From Chitinophagaceae bacterium (GTDB lineage: Bacteria > Bacteroidota > Bacteroidia > Chitinophagales > Chitinophagaceae), in assembly GCA_019454915.1 (NCBI GenBank), contig JACFNM010000046.1, positions 1-6,531 of the forward strand: a stretch of 6,531 nt of DNA, in the 5' to 3' direction. Below, piece by piece: positions 1 through 6,032 of this stretch. Under the pieces are notes generated by a model. It saw only the letters and a list, made by a program, of their open reading frames with translations, did no database searches and was not told where the DNA came from. The translations under genes and the position numbers were made by a program. Within the stretch, counting starts at the first letter, position 1. Every line of letters begins with the position of its first letter.

Positions 1-516
1 ATCCCGACGAATGTGATTTCGATTACAGACGGTCAGATATTTCTGGAATCCAACCTGTTTAATGCGGGGATTCGTCCGGCTATTAATGTGGGTATCTCGG
101 TAAGCCGTGTGGGAGGAAATGCCCAGATAAAATCCATGAAGAAAGTGGCGGGAACCCTTAAGCTCGACCAGGCGTTGTATCGTGAGATGGAAGCTTTTGC
201 CAAATTCGGCGGAGACCTGGATGCGGCAACTAAACTGGTGTTAGATAAGGGTGCACGCAACGTGGAAATCCTGAAACAACCGCAATATACACCATTCTCC
301 GTGGAGAAGCAGGTGGCGATTATCTACCTCGGCACCCAGGGGTTGTTGAGAGATGTGCCGGTGAATAAGGTGAAGGAGTTTGAAGATTTATTTTTGATGG
401 AAATCGAGAATAAACTACCGGAAGTGTTGAATGAGTTCAGGAAAGGAAATTTACCCGAAGATGGAGTGAAGAAAATGACGGAAATAGCTAATGCGTTGAT
501 GTCGAGGTACAAATAG
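1..516 (+). CDS. atpA: F1 ATP synthase alpha subunit, C-terminal part (5' end outside window)
   Basis: This is the non-catalytic alpha subunit of the F1 head of ATP synthase, which alternates with beta in the alpha3beta3 ring on the cytoplasmic face of the inner membrane. The open frame enters at base 1 and gives 171 residues before a TAG stop. The family's usual length is a little over 500, so roughly the first two thirds lie outside. The fragment starts with the [15 protein letters not shown] block. It then shows the alpha/beta signature [10 protein letters not shown] (fragment residues 26-35), followed directly by R36 of SRVGG, the arginine finger that reaches into the beta catalytic site. 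The rest is the helical C-terminal domain ([16 protein letters not shown], then [13 protein letters not shown]). Upstream atp genes should precede it. Unusually, no atpG (gamma) follows; a terminator does. Identity is certain by motif content, and there is no frameshift in the visible part. Confidence 0.97.
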   Translation: MPTNVISITDGQIFLESNLFNAGIRPAINVGISVSRVGGNAQIKSMKKVAGTLKLDQALYREMEAFAKFGGDLDAATKLVLDKGARNVEILKQPQYTPFSVEKQVAIIYLGTQGLLRDVPVNKVKEFEDLFLMEIENKLPEVLNEFRKGNLPEDGVKKMTEIANALMSRYK

Positions 517-536
517 ATTCTTTTGACCGGAAATTG

Positions 537-572
537 AACTGCTCTGATGAATTTTGTCAGGGCAGTTTTTTT
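537..572 (+). terminator. Intrinsic terminator after atpA
   Basis: An 11-bp stem pairs AACTGCTCTGA (537-547) with TCAGGGCAGTT (557-567), with one G-U pair and a 9-base loop. It is followed by an unbroken T run to 572. It starts 20 bases after the atpA stop, so atpA is the last gene of its transcript here. Confidence 0.9.
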
Positions 573-675
573 GTTAATACTGCCCGAATACAATGGATTA
601 TTCTTCTGCCTATTGACCGGTTAGTGAGGAGAGGTTGCCGTTTTCAGTTGTTGTTCCACTATTTGTGAGATGGTG

Positions 676-796
676 GCCGGCAGGGGCATCCTCTGCTTCC
701 GGCAATCTGGTATTTTACCCCGGGGTGGCTTCAATCCCGGATTGGCACTTGGTTGGAACAAGATGCAGCTCGTTGATTGCCTCAGCGAGGTGTTCC
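676..796. other. Cluster of inverted repeats, possible structured RNA or decayed element
   Basis: Several complementary pairs are packed into about 120 bases. GCCGG/CCGGC (676-680 with 699-703) encloses CAGGGG/CCTCTG (681-686 with 690-695), an 11-bp hairpin with a 3-base loop and a 3-base bulge. ACCCCGGGGT (717-726) and CAATCCCGGATTG (732-744) are palindromes. GGCAATC (701-707) matches GATTGCC (775-781). GGAACA (755-760) matches TGTTCC (791-796) around CTCG/CGAG (769-772 with 786-789). Some pairings exclude each other. There is no obvious terminator or promoter that would fix a strand, so calling it an RNA gene is inference only. Confidence 0.3.
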
Positions 797-914
797 CGTT
801 AAGACTATCCGTGTAGTAGTTATCTGGATTAAGCCGGCAAAAGCCCACACAGTTTGCAAACAGGGTATGTGTTATTGCAAAATTCCGGTTCAAAATCCAA
901 GTTACAATACTTTC

Positions 915-927
915 AATATGACATATT
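915..927. promoter_or_regulatory. Short palindrome, possible protein-binding site
   Basis: AATATG-A-CATATT is a perfect 6-1-6 inverted repeat in AT-rich DNA about 190 bases before the secreted protein gene. Its symmetry suits a dimeric regulator, but AT-rich DNA produces such palindromes by chance, and there is no second copy in the window. Confidence 0.2.
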
Positions 928-1041
928 ACGTTATAATATCCCTGAAATAGGTGTATTCCTTTATTCTGTTGATAAATGATAATTGAGTAAGGAATTTGAC
1001 CGAAGAAAAGGAGGAGTATATCGAATAGGGAATAAACAGGT

Positions 1042-1061
1042 TATATCACGATATAGTTTTG
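1042..1061 (+). promoter_or_regulatory. Probable promoter (-7 box) with overlapping palindrome, for the secreted protein gene
   Basis: TAGTTTTG (1054-1061) matches the Bacteroidota -7 consensus TAnnTTTG exactly. It would start transcription near 1068 and leave a leader of about 50 bases before the ATG at 1120. I see no good TTTG at the usual -33 distance. The perfect inverted repeat TATATC-AC-GATATA (1042-1055) shares two bases with the box, a position where a bound repressor would block RNA polymerase. The box is seen in the sequence; the operator role is inference. Confidence 0.45.
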
Positions 1062-1119
1062 CATCTGAAATAAATATTTACACTTAATCCGTCCATTTGA
1101 AAGCCGAAAACCGTGGCAT

Positions 1120-4100
1120 ATGAAAGTACATTTCTACCCTTTACAAAAACTCTTGTTAACTATCCTCGGCATCCTGCTGATGTGCACTGCGGGGGAAAAA
1201 TTGTATGCGCAGGCTACCTATGCCGTGCCTGTGAGTATAGGCAATAACCCTTGTGATGGCAGTAAAAAAGGATTCGTGCAATTCCGGTATAACTCTGTCG
1301 TTGATTCACTCACTAATTTACCTCCGTCTGGTTGTAATCTATCTAATTTAACTTATCCCGGATATCCGGGATTCAGTGAATATAATTCGGGTATATCGTT
1401 TAACCCGAAAGACACCAGCCTGTATTTTACCCATTATGTTTCCGGCCAAAATGCCACTTATGTTTTTAAGTGGATACCTGGTTCTGTTTGTCCCCCAACT
1501 ACGGTATTAGTGACGAAATACACCAACACCTATGTGATAGGAATAACCTTTGATGCAGACGGAACGGGTTATCAGTTAATTTATACCCCGGGAGGTCCGC
1601 TCGGAGGGTATGGTTTGGCGTTGCAGACAGTGGATTTCGTGAGTGGTACCTTTGGACCGGTCATTCCGGTATCCTTACCGCCAGGAATTAATAAACTACA
1701 GGGAAACGGTGATTTTGTCATTACCCCCGATGGTAAGTTCCTCGCTATTTTAGACAATAACTATATGGTTATTAACCATAAAGATTATAATATTTCTCCC
1801 CTGCATGCCACGTTGATCAGTAAGTTAACCGGAAATGTGATTATCGGGTTGTCTTATTCGGATGGTAAGCTGGTAGCTTCTGATTATTATAACTGGTCAG
1901 GGAAGTACCGTAGTAGATATTATCAGATTGGAATCCTCGATGGTTCAAAAAGCCAAATCACGGCAGCACCCTGTTATTTCAGTACGGATATGACCGACAT
2001 TAATTCGGCGATTGGGGTTTCCAAGGAGCTTGTATCTGCCATTCCTACAGGAGTACCAGGTACCTATAACATCTGCTATGACATCAGGGTACAGAACTAC
2101 GGTAACTGGCCCCTCACAAATGTGAAACTCACCGATAATTTGGCATCGGTTTATGGCCCGGCCAACATCTCTAATGTTACCACAACTTTGATTGATAACC
2201 CGGCGGGCGTTGTACTCAACCCTGCATTCAACGGCGGAAAAGTGCCTGGACCGCCACCCAATTATCAAATTTTAAATCCGGCGAGTTCAAAAATCCCTGC
2301 TTCTCCTTCTTCAAACAACTATTTTGTAGTAAGGGTGTGTTTAACTGTCAAGAACATTGTTATTGGTAAAGTATATAATAACAGCGCTTTTGCAGAAGCC
2401 ACAGGTTACGTGGGATCCACAGTAAAAGACAAATCAACCAACGGTGCTAACCCCGACCTGAATAATAATGGCAAGCCGGATGATCCGGGTGAAGATCAGC
2501 CAACACCATTTGTTGTTTTGACTACGGCTGAAATGCCACCCTGTGAGGCATTAAATAGGGTGATCTACAAGCAGACTTTTGGCACCGGTACGAGTATGAC
2601 AACCACTATTCCGGCCGCCACCGGAAGTGCCGGTACGGCCGCTACCGATTACACCGGTAGCACTTCACAGCCGCTTGCAGTAGAACGGTATGCCCTAACT
2701 AACGATGCTAATAAGGGAAATATCGCCCGCTGGATCAACCGGACAGACCACACCGGTAATTCGAATGGAAGGATGATGGTGGTGAATGCCGATGTGAATG
2801 CTAATAAGGTTTATACGGATAAAATCAATATCCCCTGTACCAATTTAAAATATTCACTGTTTGCGTTCGTATCTAACATACCCAATTCCAGTTACGGCAC
2901 ATTCTGCGATGCCCTGGGAGGGATGATTTACCCCAAGCTCACCTTTACTGTGAAAGATGCTGCTTCCGGATTAATCATTACCACCTTAACCACGCCCGAA
3001 ATTACCAGCCCGAACTGGACGCAATACGGGATGAAATTTGTTATGCCGGCAACGGTCAATGGGAACCCGGTAACACAGATTGTTATTGAAATAACCAATG
3101 CAGCTGCCGGCGGTTGTGGAAATGATTTCGCAATTGATGATATTCAGTTTGGATTGTGTGATCCGACGCCTACGGTAACCGTTAATAATTCGGCCGGGTG
3201 CGCAAACGGAAATACGACGTTTAGCGCGATCCTGAGTGATCCGACCGTTATCTCCGGACCGCTGGATTATCAGTGGCAACGGAGTAATAATGGTTCCAGC
3301 GGATGGGCAAATATCAGCGGGGCAACCAGTGTGGATTATACGATTGATCCGTTGCAAGCTTCTGACATTGGCAAATATTACCGGGTAATCGTTGCTGCTC
3401 AGGGAAATATAAATAATACCAATTGCCGGTACATTTCGAATAGTTTCAGATTAATGGCGAAGGATACTTCCGTAGCGCCGACGAGTATCAATGCCTGGCC
3501 GGCGCTTACCACCTGCCCCGGTAATGCAGTAGATCTGACTGTGCAGGGAGGTTCGCTGGGAACCAATGCGGTATGGAGATGGTACCGCAACAGTTGTGGA
3601 GATACACTGATAGGTACCGGAACGACTATTTCCGTATTGCCTACGGAAACAACAACCTACTATGTGAGAGCGGAAGGAGATTGTAACATTACCAATTGCG
3701 CCCAGGTAACAATCATACTCGATCCCTGCATCATTCTGCCGATAGAGTTTCTCCAGTTTAGTGCTGTACAACGGCCGAATTCCATCGATCTTGACTGGAG
3801 AATTATAACCTCTGAGCAGATGAGTCATTTTGAGGTAGAACGTTCGGAAGATGGGATACGCTTCAATAAAATAGGGACGGTAAATGGCTCGGTTCCGAGG
3901 AATCAACCCGTGAGATTTGGTTATCAGGATCCCGCCTCGGGTATAAACAGCCCGGTGGTGTATTACCGGATTAAGGGGGTTAGTAAAGACGGGTATTTTA
4001 AATACACCAACGTACTGACCGTACGCCTGTCTTCTTATAGCAACGGAAAGCTGAAGATAAGCCCTAACCCTGCTTCTACAGAAGTGACCATTAGTTTCTT

Positions 4101-4299
4101 CTCTGCGCTGCGGGGTAACGTAGAGGTGCAAATCATGGACATGACCGGCAAAATAGTAGTCGCCGAAACGCGGTCTGTGGAGTCGGGGCAAGGTAGTATT
4201 ACGATTCATCAGCTTAGCCGTCTCAGTGAAGGTATGTATACCGTGATGGTGAAAGTAGATGACAGGTGGCAAAGAGAGCGGGTTATCATTAAGCGTTAA
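1120..4299 (+). CDS. Large secreted multidomain protein with type IX secretion sorting domain
   Basis: The product has 1059 residues and is exported, probably to the cell surface; its substrate or partner is unknown. Residues 1-30 form a signal peptide (basic K2 and K10, hydrophobic LLLTILGILLMC, cleavage likely after LYA). Residues about 90-290 have repeated beta-blade-like strands (GITFDADGTGYQL, FVITPDGKFLAIL, GLSYSDGKLVASD), suggesting a beta-propeller. Residues 300-465 resemble a DUF11-type beta-sandwich ending in an acidic, calcium-site-like NPDLNNNGKPDDPGED stretch. Residues 475-680 look like a jelly-roll/adhesin module ending in NDFAIDDIQFG. Residues 681-785 (DYQWQRSNNG, SDIGKYYRV) and 786-870 (WRWYRNSCG, TTYYVRAEG) are two Ig-like domains. 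Residues 871-970 form the LPIEFLQFSA linker/Fn3-like domain common before these tails. Residues 976-1059 are a type A T9SS C-terminal domain (KISPNPAS, GMYTVMV, terminal KR), normally removed by the PorU sortase. The mature part has 18 cysteines, an even number that fits disulfides. The start is set by the signal peptide; no Shine-Dalgarno is seen. The gene stands alone. The domain limits are estimates. Confidence 0.9.
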   Translation: MKVHFYPLQKLLLTILGILLMCTAGEKLYAQATYAVPVSIGNNPCDGSKKGFVQFRYNSVVDSLTNLPPSGCNLSNLTYPGYPGFSEYNSGISFNPKDTSLYFTHYVSGQNATYVFKWIPGSVCPPTTVLVTKYTNTYVIGITFDADGTGYQLIYTPGGPLGGYGLALQTVDFVSGTFGPVIPVSLPPGINKLQGNGDFVITPDGKFLAILDNNYMVINHKDYNISPLHATLISKLTGNVIIGLSYSDGKLVASDYYNWSGKYRSRYYQIGILDGSKSQITAAPCYFSTDMTDINSAIGVSKELVSAIPTGVPGTYNICYDIRVQNYGNWPLTNVKLTDNLASVYGPANISNVTTTLIDNPAGVVLNPAFNGGKVPGPPPNYQILNPASSKIPASPSSNNYFVVRVCLTVKNIVIGKVYNNSAFAEATGYVGSTVKDKSTNGANPDLNNNGKPDDPGEDQPTPFVVLTTAEMPPCEALNRVIYKQTFGTGTSMTTTIPAATGSAGTAATDYTGSTSQPLAVERYALTNDANKGNIARWINRTDHTGNSNGRMMVVNADVNANKVYTDKINIPCTNLKYSLFAFVSNIPNSSYGTFCDALGGMIYPKLTFTVKDAASGLIITTLTTPEITSPNWTQYGMKFVMPATVNGNPVTQIVIEITNAAAGGCGNDFAIDDIQFGLCDPTPTVTVNNSAGCANGNTTFSAILSDPTVISGPLDYQWQRSNNGSSGWANISGATSVDYTIDPLQASDIGKYYRVIVAAQGNINNTNCRYISNSFRLMAKDTSVAPTSINAWPALTTCPGNAVDLTVQGGSLGTNAVWRWYRNSCGDTLIGTGTTISVLPTETTTYYVRAEGDCNITNCAQVTIILDPCIILPIEFLQFSAVQRPNSIDLDWRIITSEQMSHFEVERSEDGIRFNKIGTVNGSVPRNQPVRFGYQDPASGINSPVVYYRIKGVSKDGYFKYTNVLTVRLSSYSNGKLKISPNPASTEVTISFFSALRGNVEVQIMDMTGKIVVAETRSVESGQGSITIHQLSRLSEGMYTVMVKVDDRWQRERVIIKR

Positions 4300-4319
4300 T
4301 TGTTCGTTTCATAATGATG

Positions 4320-4354
4320 GTATATCCTTCCCGCGAGGGGAGGATATACTATTT
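4320..4354 (+). terminator. Hairpin after the secreted protein gene, probable terminator
   Basis: A 13-bp stem (4320-4332 with 4337-4349, one G-U pair) is closed by a GCGA loop, a stable GNRA tetraloop. It lies 21 bases after the TAA stop. The following tract (TATTT) is short in T, so termination may be incomplete and transcripts could run on toward pyrF. The hairpin itself is clear; its role is inferred from position. Confidence 0.6.
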
Positions 4355-4356
4355 CT

Positions 4357-4383
4357 GATATATACCCGCATGGTATGTATATC
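4357..4383 (+). other. Second hairpin in the pyrF upstream spacer
   Basis: GATATATA (4357-4364) pairs with TATGTATC-type bases at 4376-4383 through 8 pairs including one G-U, with two more possible pairs (CC 4366-4367 with GG 4372-4373) inside. It follows the previous hairpin by seven bases. It is AT-rich and weaker, and might be a chance match or a binding site rather than an RNA element. Confidence 0.3.
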
Positions 4384-4491
4384 TCGTGGCAAACAGGTGG
4401 ATGGTTTCAGGATTTCTGGAAGGGACGCTCCTCCCCTAACCTGATGGCGGGAAAATTTGATACTCCGGTGGATACCTGAATAATTCATTCC

Positions 4492-4499
4492 TATCTTCG
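4492..4499 (+). promoter_or_regulatory. Possible -7 box close to the pyrF start
   Basis: TATCTTCG differs from the Bacteroidota consensus TAnnTTTG at one position and ends four bases before the pyrF ATG. If used, it would give a leaderless or nearly leaderless transcript. A TTTG at 4456-4459 is too far away to be its -33 partner. This is weak, and an upstream promoter or read-through is an alternative. Confidence 0.25.
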
Positions 4500-4503
4500 C
4501 CTC

Positions 4504-5307
4504 ATGACAAAGAATGCACTGGTAGAACAAATCCGGCAAAAGAAGTCGTATCTGTGTATTGGCTTAGACACGGATATAGATAAGGTCCCCCGGCATCTTT
4601 TATCTTATCGGGATCCTGTTTTTGAATTTAATAAGCAAATCATAGAGGCAACCAAACCGTATTGCGTCAGTTATAAAATCAATACCGCTTTTTATGAAAG
4701 CCGGGGTTTATCAGGATGGGAGTCGTTGGAGAAAACCGTCAGGTATATACCTGGCGATTACCTGAAGATTGCAGATGCCAAAAGAGGCGATATTGGTAAT
4801 ACTTCATCGCAATATGCCCGGGCTTTTTTTGAAACCCTGAACTTTGATGCCATCACTGTTGCTCCATATATGGGAGAAGATAGTATCCGCCCTTTCCTGG
4901 AATATGAGAATAAATGGACCATTGTGCTGGGGTTAACTTCCAATCCGGGTGCAGCAAATTTTGAGTTGTTGCCTACGGGTAGTGAGCGTGTGTTCGAGCG
5001 GGTACTCAAGACCGTTTCGACATGGGGTTCTCCCGAAAATATTATGTTTGTAATTGGTGCTACACAGACGGAGGAGTTCGTAAATGTACGCCGGATTTTA
5101 CCCGATTATTTTTTTCTGGTGCCTGGTGTGGGTACGCAAGGCGGTAGCCTCGAAGAGATATCAGAAACGGCAATGAATGAGGACTGTGGTTTACTGGTGA
5201 ATGTGTCGAGAGCAGTTATTTACGCAGGCAACGGAGAGGATTTTGCTGAAAAGGCAGCCCATAAAGCATTGCAGTACCAGGCAACTATGTGTGGGTATAT
5301 AAAATGA
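4504..5307 (+). CDS. pyrF: Orotidine 5'-phosphate decarboxylase (type 2 subfamily)
   Basis: This cytoplasmic enzyme makes UMP from orotidine 5'-monophosphate by decarboxylation, the last step of de novo pyrimidine nucleotide synthesis. The 267-residue length fits the longer type 2 subfamily, a (beta/alpha)8 barrel. Visible landmarks in order: GLDTD (20-24), the aspartate that contacts the ribose; YKIN (57-60) with K58; the catalytic block DAKRGDIGNT (91-100), with D91, K93 and D96 as the charged Asp-Lys-Asp network; TSNPGA (145-150); the phosphate-binding PGVGTQGG (207-214); and NVSRAVIYA (233-241) with R236. All key residues are present and the frame is intact. The ATG at 4504 puts LDTD at the usual distance from the N-terminus, and the next in-frame methionine (M123) lies after the active site. 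No Shine-Dalgarno is seen, as is usual in this phylum. No other pyr gene is adjacent; the gene seems to be transcribed alone and ends at the shared terminator. Confidence 0.97.
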   Translation: MTKNALVEQIRQKKSYLCIGLDTDIDKVPRHLLSYRDPVFEFNKQIIEATKPYCVSYKINTAFYESRGLSGWESLEKTVRYIPGDYLKIADAKRGDIGNTSSQYARAFFETLNFDAITVAPYMGEDSIRPFLEYENKWTIVLGLTSNPGAANFELLPTGSERVFERVLKTVSTWGSPENIMFVIGATQTEEFVNVRRILPDYFFLVPGVGTQGGSLEEISETAMNEDCGLLVNVSRAVIYAGNGEDFAEKAAHKALQYQATMCGYIK

Positions 5308-5309
5308 AA

Positions 5310-5345
5310 AGCGCAACCGTTTAAGTTGCGCTAAAAAACTATTTT
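5310..5345. terminator. Bidirectional intrinsic terminator between pyrF and the convergent histone-like gene
   Basis: AGCGCAAC (5310-5317) pairs with GTTGCGCT (5325-5332) in a perfect 8-bp stem with a 7-base loop. It starts three bases after the pyrF stop. On the + strand a T-rich run follows a short A tract (5333-5350). On the - strand the stem is followed directly by TTTTC and preceded by A/T runs. Two convergent genes ending within 55 bases of each other make a shared terminator likely. Confidence 0.8.
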
Positions 5346-5360
5346 TTTTAAAAGCCGTTA

Positions 5361-5804
5361 TTAAAAGCTAAATAATCCGCCATTATCCTCTGAGGTCGAG
5401 GGATTCTCTTCTGCCGGAGAAGCAGCAGGTGCGGTGATTTCCGGTTCTACCGGAGGCGTTACGATTGGTTTATTTTCTGACAGTCGTTTTCCGGACGCGG
5501 TTTTTTTTGCCGGCGCTTTCTTTTTTGGTGCTGCCTTCTTTGCCGGTGCTTTTTTCTTGGGTGTTGCCTTCTTTACCGCTTTTTTTACAGATGTTTTCTT
5601 CTTTGGAGCGGCTTTCTTCGCAACTTTCTTTGTAGCTGCCTTCTTTTTAGGTGCTGCTTTTTTTACCGCTTTTTTTACGGGTGTCTTCTTCTTAGGTGCA
5701 GCTTTTTTTGCGGGCGTTTTCTTTTTTGGAGCGGACTTTTTTGCAGGCGCTTTCTTCTTAGGCGCTGCTTTTTTTACGGCGCTTTTTTTCTTTGCTTTTG
5801 CCAT
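5361..5804 (-). CDS. Lysine/alanine/proline-repeat histone H1-like protein with acidic tail
   Basis: The 147-residue product is probably a nucleoid protein that binds and compacts DNA by charge; this is inferred from composition, not from a fold. Residues 1-106 contain 48 lysines and otherwise almost only A, P, T, S and V. They form tandem repeats built on an APKKK or TPKKK core, with the PKKK prolines at 15, 26, 37, 52, 67, 82 and 93, so the spacing runs 11, 11, 15, 15, 15, 11. The longer units carry an extra KKAV- or KKVA-like step. Residues 107-147 are a different, acidic and proline-rich tail (E110, E120, E122, E132, E133, E139, D140) ending in GGLFSF. Similar KAP-repeat proteins are known in Bacteroidota and other bacteria and resemble the tail of eukaryotic histone H1. 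The ATG at 5804 opens the repeat domain directly and has no Shine-Dalgarno. Repeat number is likely to vary between strains. The gene appears to be a single transcription unit. Confidence 0.85.
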   Translation of the reverse strand: MAKAKKKSAVKKAAPKKKAPAKKSAPKKKTPAKKAAPKKKTPVKKAVKKAAPKKKAATKKVAKKAAPKKKTSVKKAVKKATPKKKAPAKKAAPKKKAPAKKTASGKRLSENKPIVTPPVEPEITAPAASPAEENPSTSEDNGGLFSF

Positions 5805-5848
5805 GATTGTTGGAATTTACAAGGTTTGTAGAAGTGAATTTTGATGCA

Positions 5849-5878
5849 GAAAATTAGGTAATAATATTTATAATATTT
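5849..5878 (-). promoter_or_regulatory. Possible promoter region of the histone-like gene
   Basis: Read on the minus strand, TAATTTTC (5856-5849) differs from TAnnTTTG only in the last base and lies 44 bases before the ATG, giving a leader of roughly 35-40 bases. Just upstream lies a perfect tandem repeat of ATAATATTT (5861-5869 and 5870-5878), AT-rich DNA of the sort that can act as an UP-like or bent region. No clear -33 TTTG is seen. Confidence 0.35.
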
Positions 5879-5892
5879 AATAAGGAAGAATC

Positions 5893-5998
5893 TTTTTTTT
5901 TGGGAATTGCCAAAAAAAATCACAAAGGCAATCGGGGCGTTTCTTAAGGGGAGAAGTTGAAATATTCTCCCGAGATACGTTCGGATGCCTTTGTGATT
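5893..5998. repeat. Nested inverted-repeat element between peroxiredoxin and histone-like genes
   Basis: A perfect 13-bp inverted repeat, AATCACAAAGGCA (5918-5930) and TGCCTTTGTGATT (5986-5998), encloses a perfect 7-bp hairpin, GGGAGAA/TTCTCCC (5949-5955 with 5965-5971). On the minus strand the outer stem is followed directly by eight T residues, the shape of an intrinsic terminator for the peroxiredoxin transcript but with an unusually long 55-base interior. Next to it, eight T plus GG (5894-5903) can pair with CC plus eight A (5910-5919), and this overlaps the outer stem by two bases. No target-site duplication flanks the repeat. Terminator, 3'-UTR RNA or small repeat element are all possible. 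Confidence 0.6.
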
Positions 5999-6032
5999 AA
6001 TTGTAGGCTTAAGTTCCCTTTTTTGAGTAAGG

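Larger units (their letters stand above)
573..1119. other. Gene-free interval between atpA and the secreted protein gene
   Basis: No convincing coding region is present. The longest frame is on the minus strand (893-621, 90 codons); it needs a TTG start, has no recognisable domain and has a low-complexity composition that does not look like a real protein. The interval has two halves. Bases about 600-890 are relatively GC-rich and hold many short inverted repeats (see the entry at 676-796). Bases about 890-1119 are AT-rich and regulatory in appearance, with two near-perfect palindromes and a promoter-like motif. I found no trace of an atpG-like protein, a transposase or a tRNA here. Confidence 0.6.

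Noticed and set aside
621..893. A 90-codon minus-strand frame in the gene-free interval
   Set aside because: It requires a TTG start, has no recognisable domain or signal peptide, and overlaps the inverted-repeat cluster. The mirrored + strand frame is just as plausible, so neither is supported.
884..905. A GGTTCAAAATCC stretch resembling a tRNA T-loop
   Set aside because: The flanking bases cannot form the 5-bp T stem, and no acceptor, D or anticodon arm is found at the right distances.
3451..4272. A 273-codon minus-strand frame inside the secreted protein gene
   Set aside because: It is the antisense shadow of the Ig-like and sorting domains, which are clearly coding on the + strand. Its translation is rich in H, R and Y with no domain pattern.
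4259..4444. A 61-codon + strand frame after the secreted protein gene
   Set aside because: It begins inside the end of the secreted protein gene in another frame, runs through the hairpins, and shows no protein-like pattern.
5364..5804. Repeats in the lysine-rich gene considered as a CRISPR-like or tandem DNA array
   Set aside because: The periodicity follows codons of a protein repeat (33 and 45 bases) with synonymous variation and no unique spacers, so it is coding, not CRISPR.
5434..5844. A 136-codon + strand frame rich in F, A and G, resembling a membrane protein
   Set aside because: It is the reverse complement of the lysine-repeat gene: AAA/AAG codons read backwards give TTT/CTT. The minus-strand frame has a proper start, a distinct acidic tail and a terminator.
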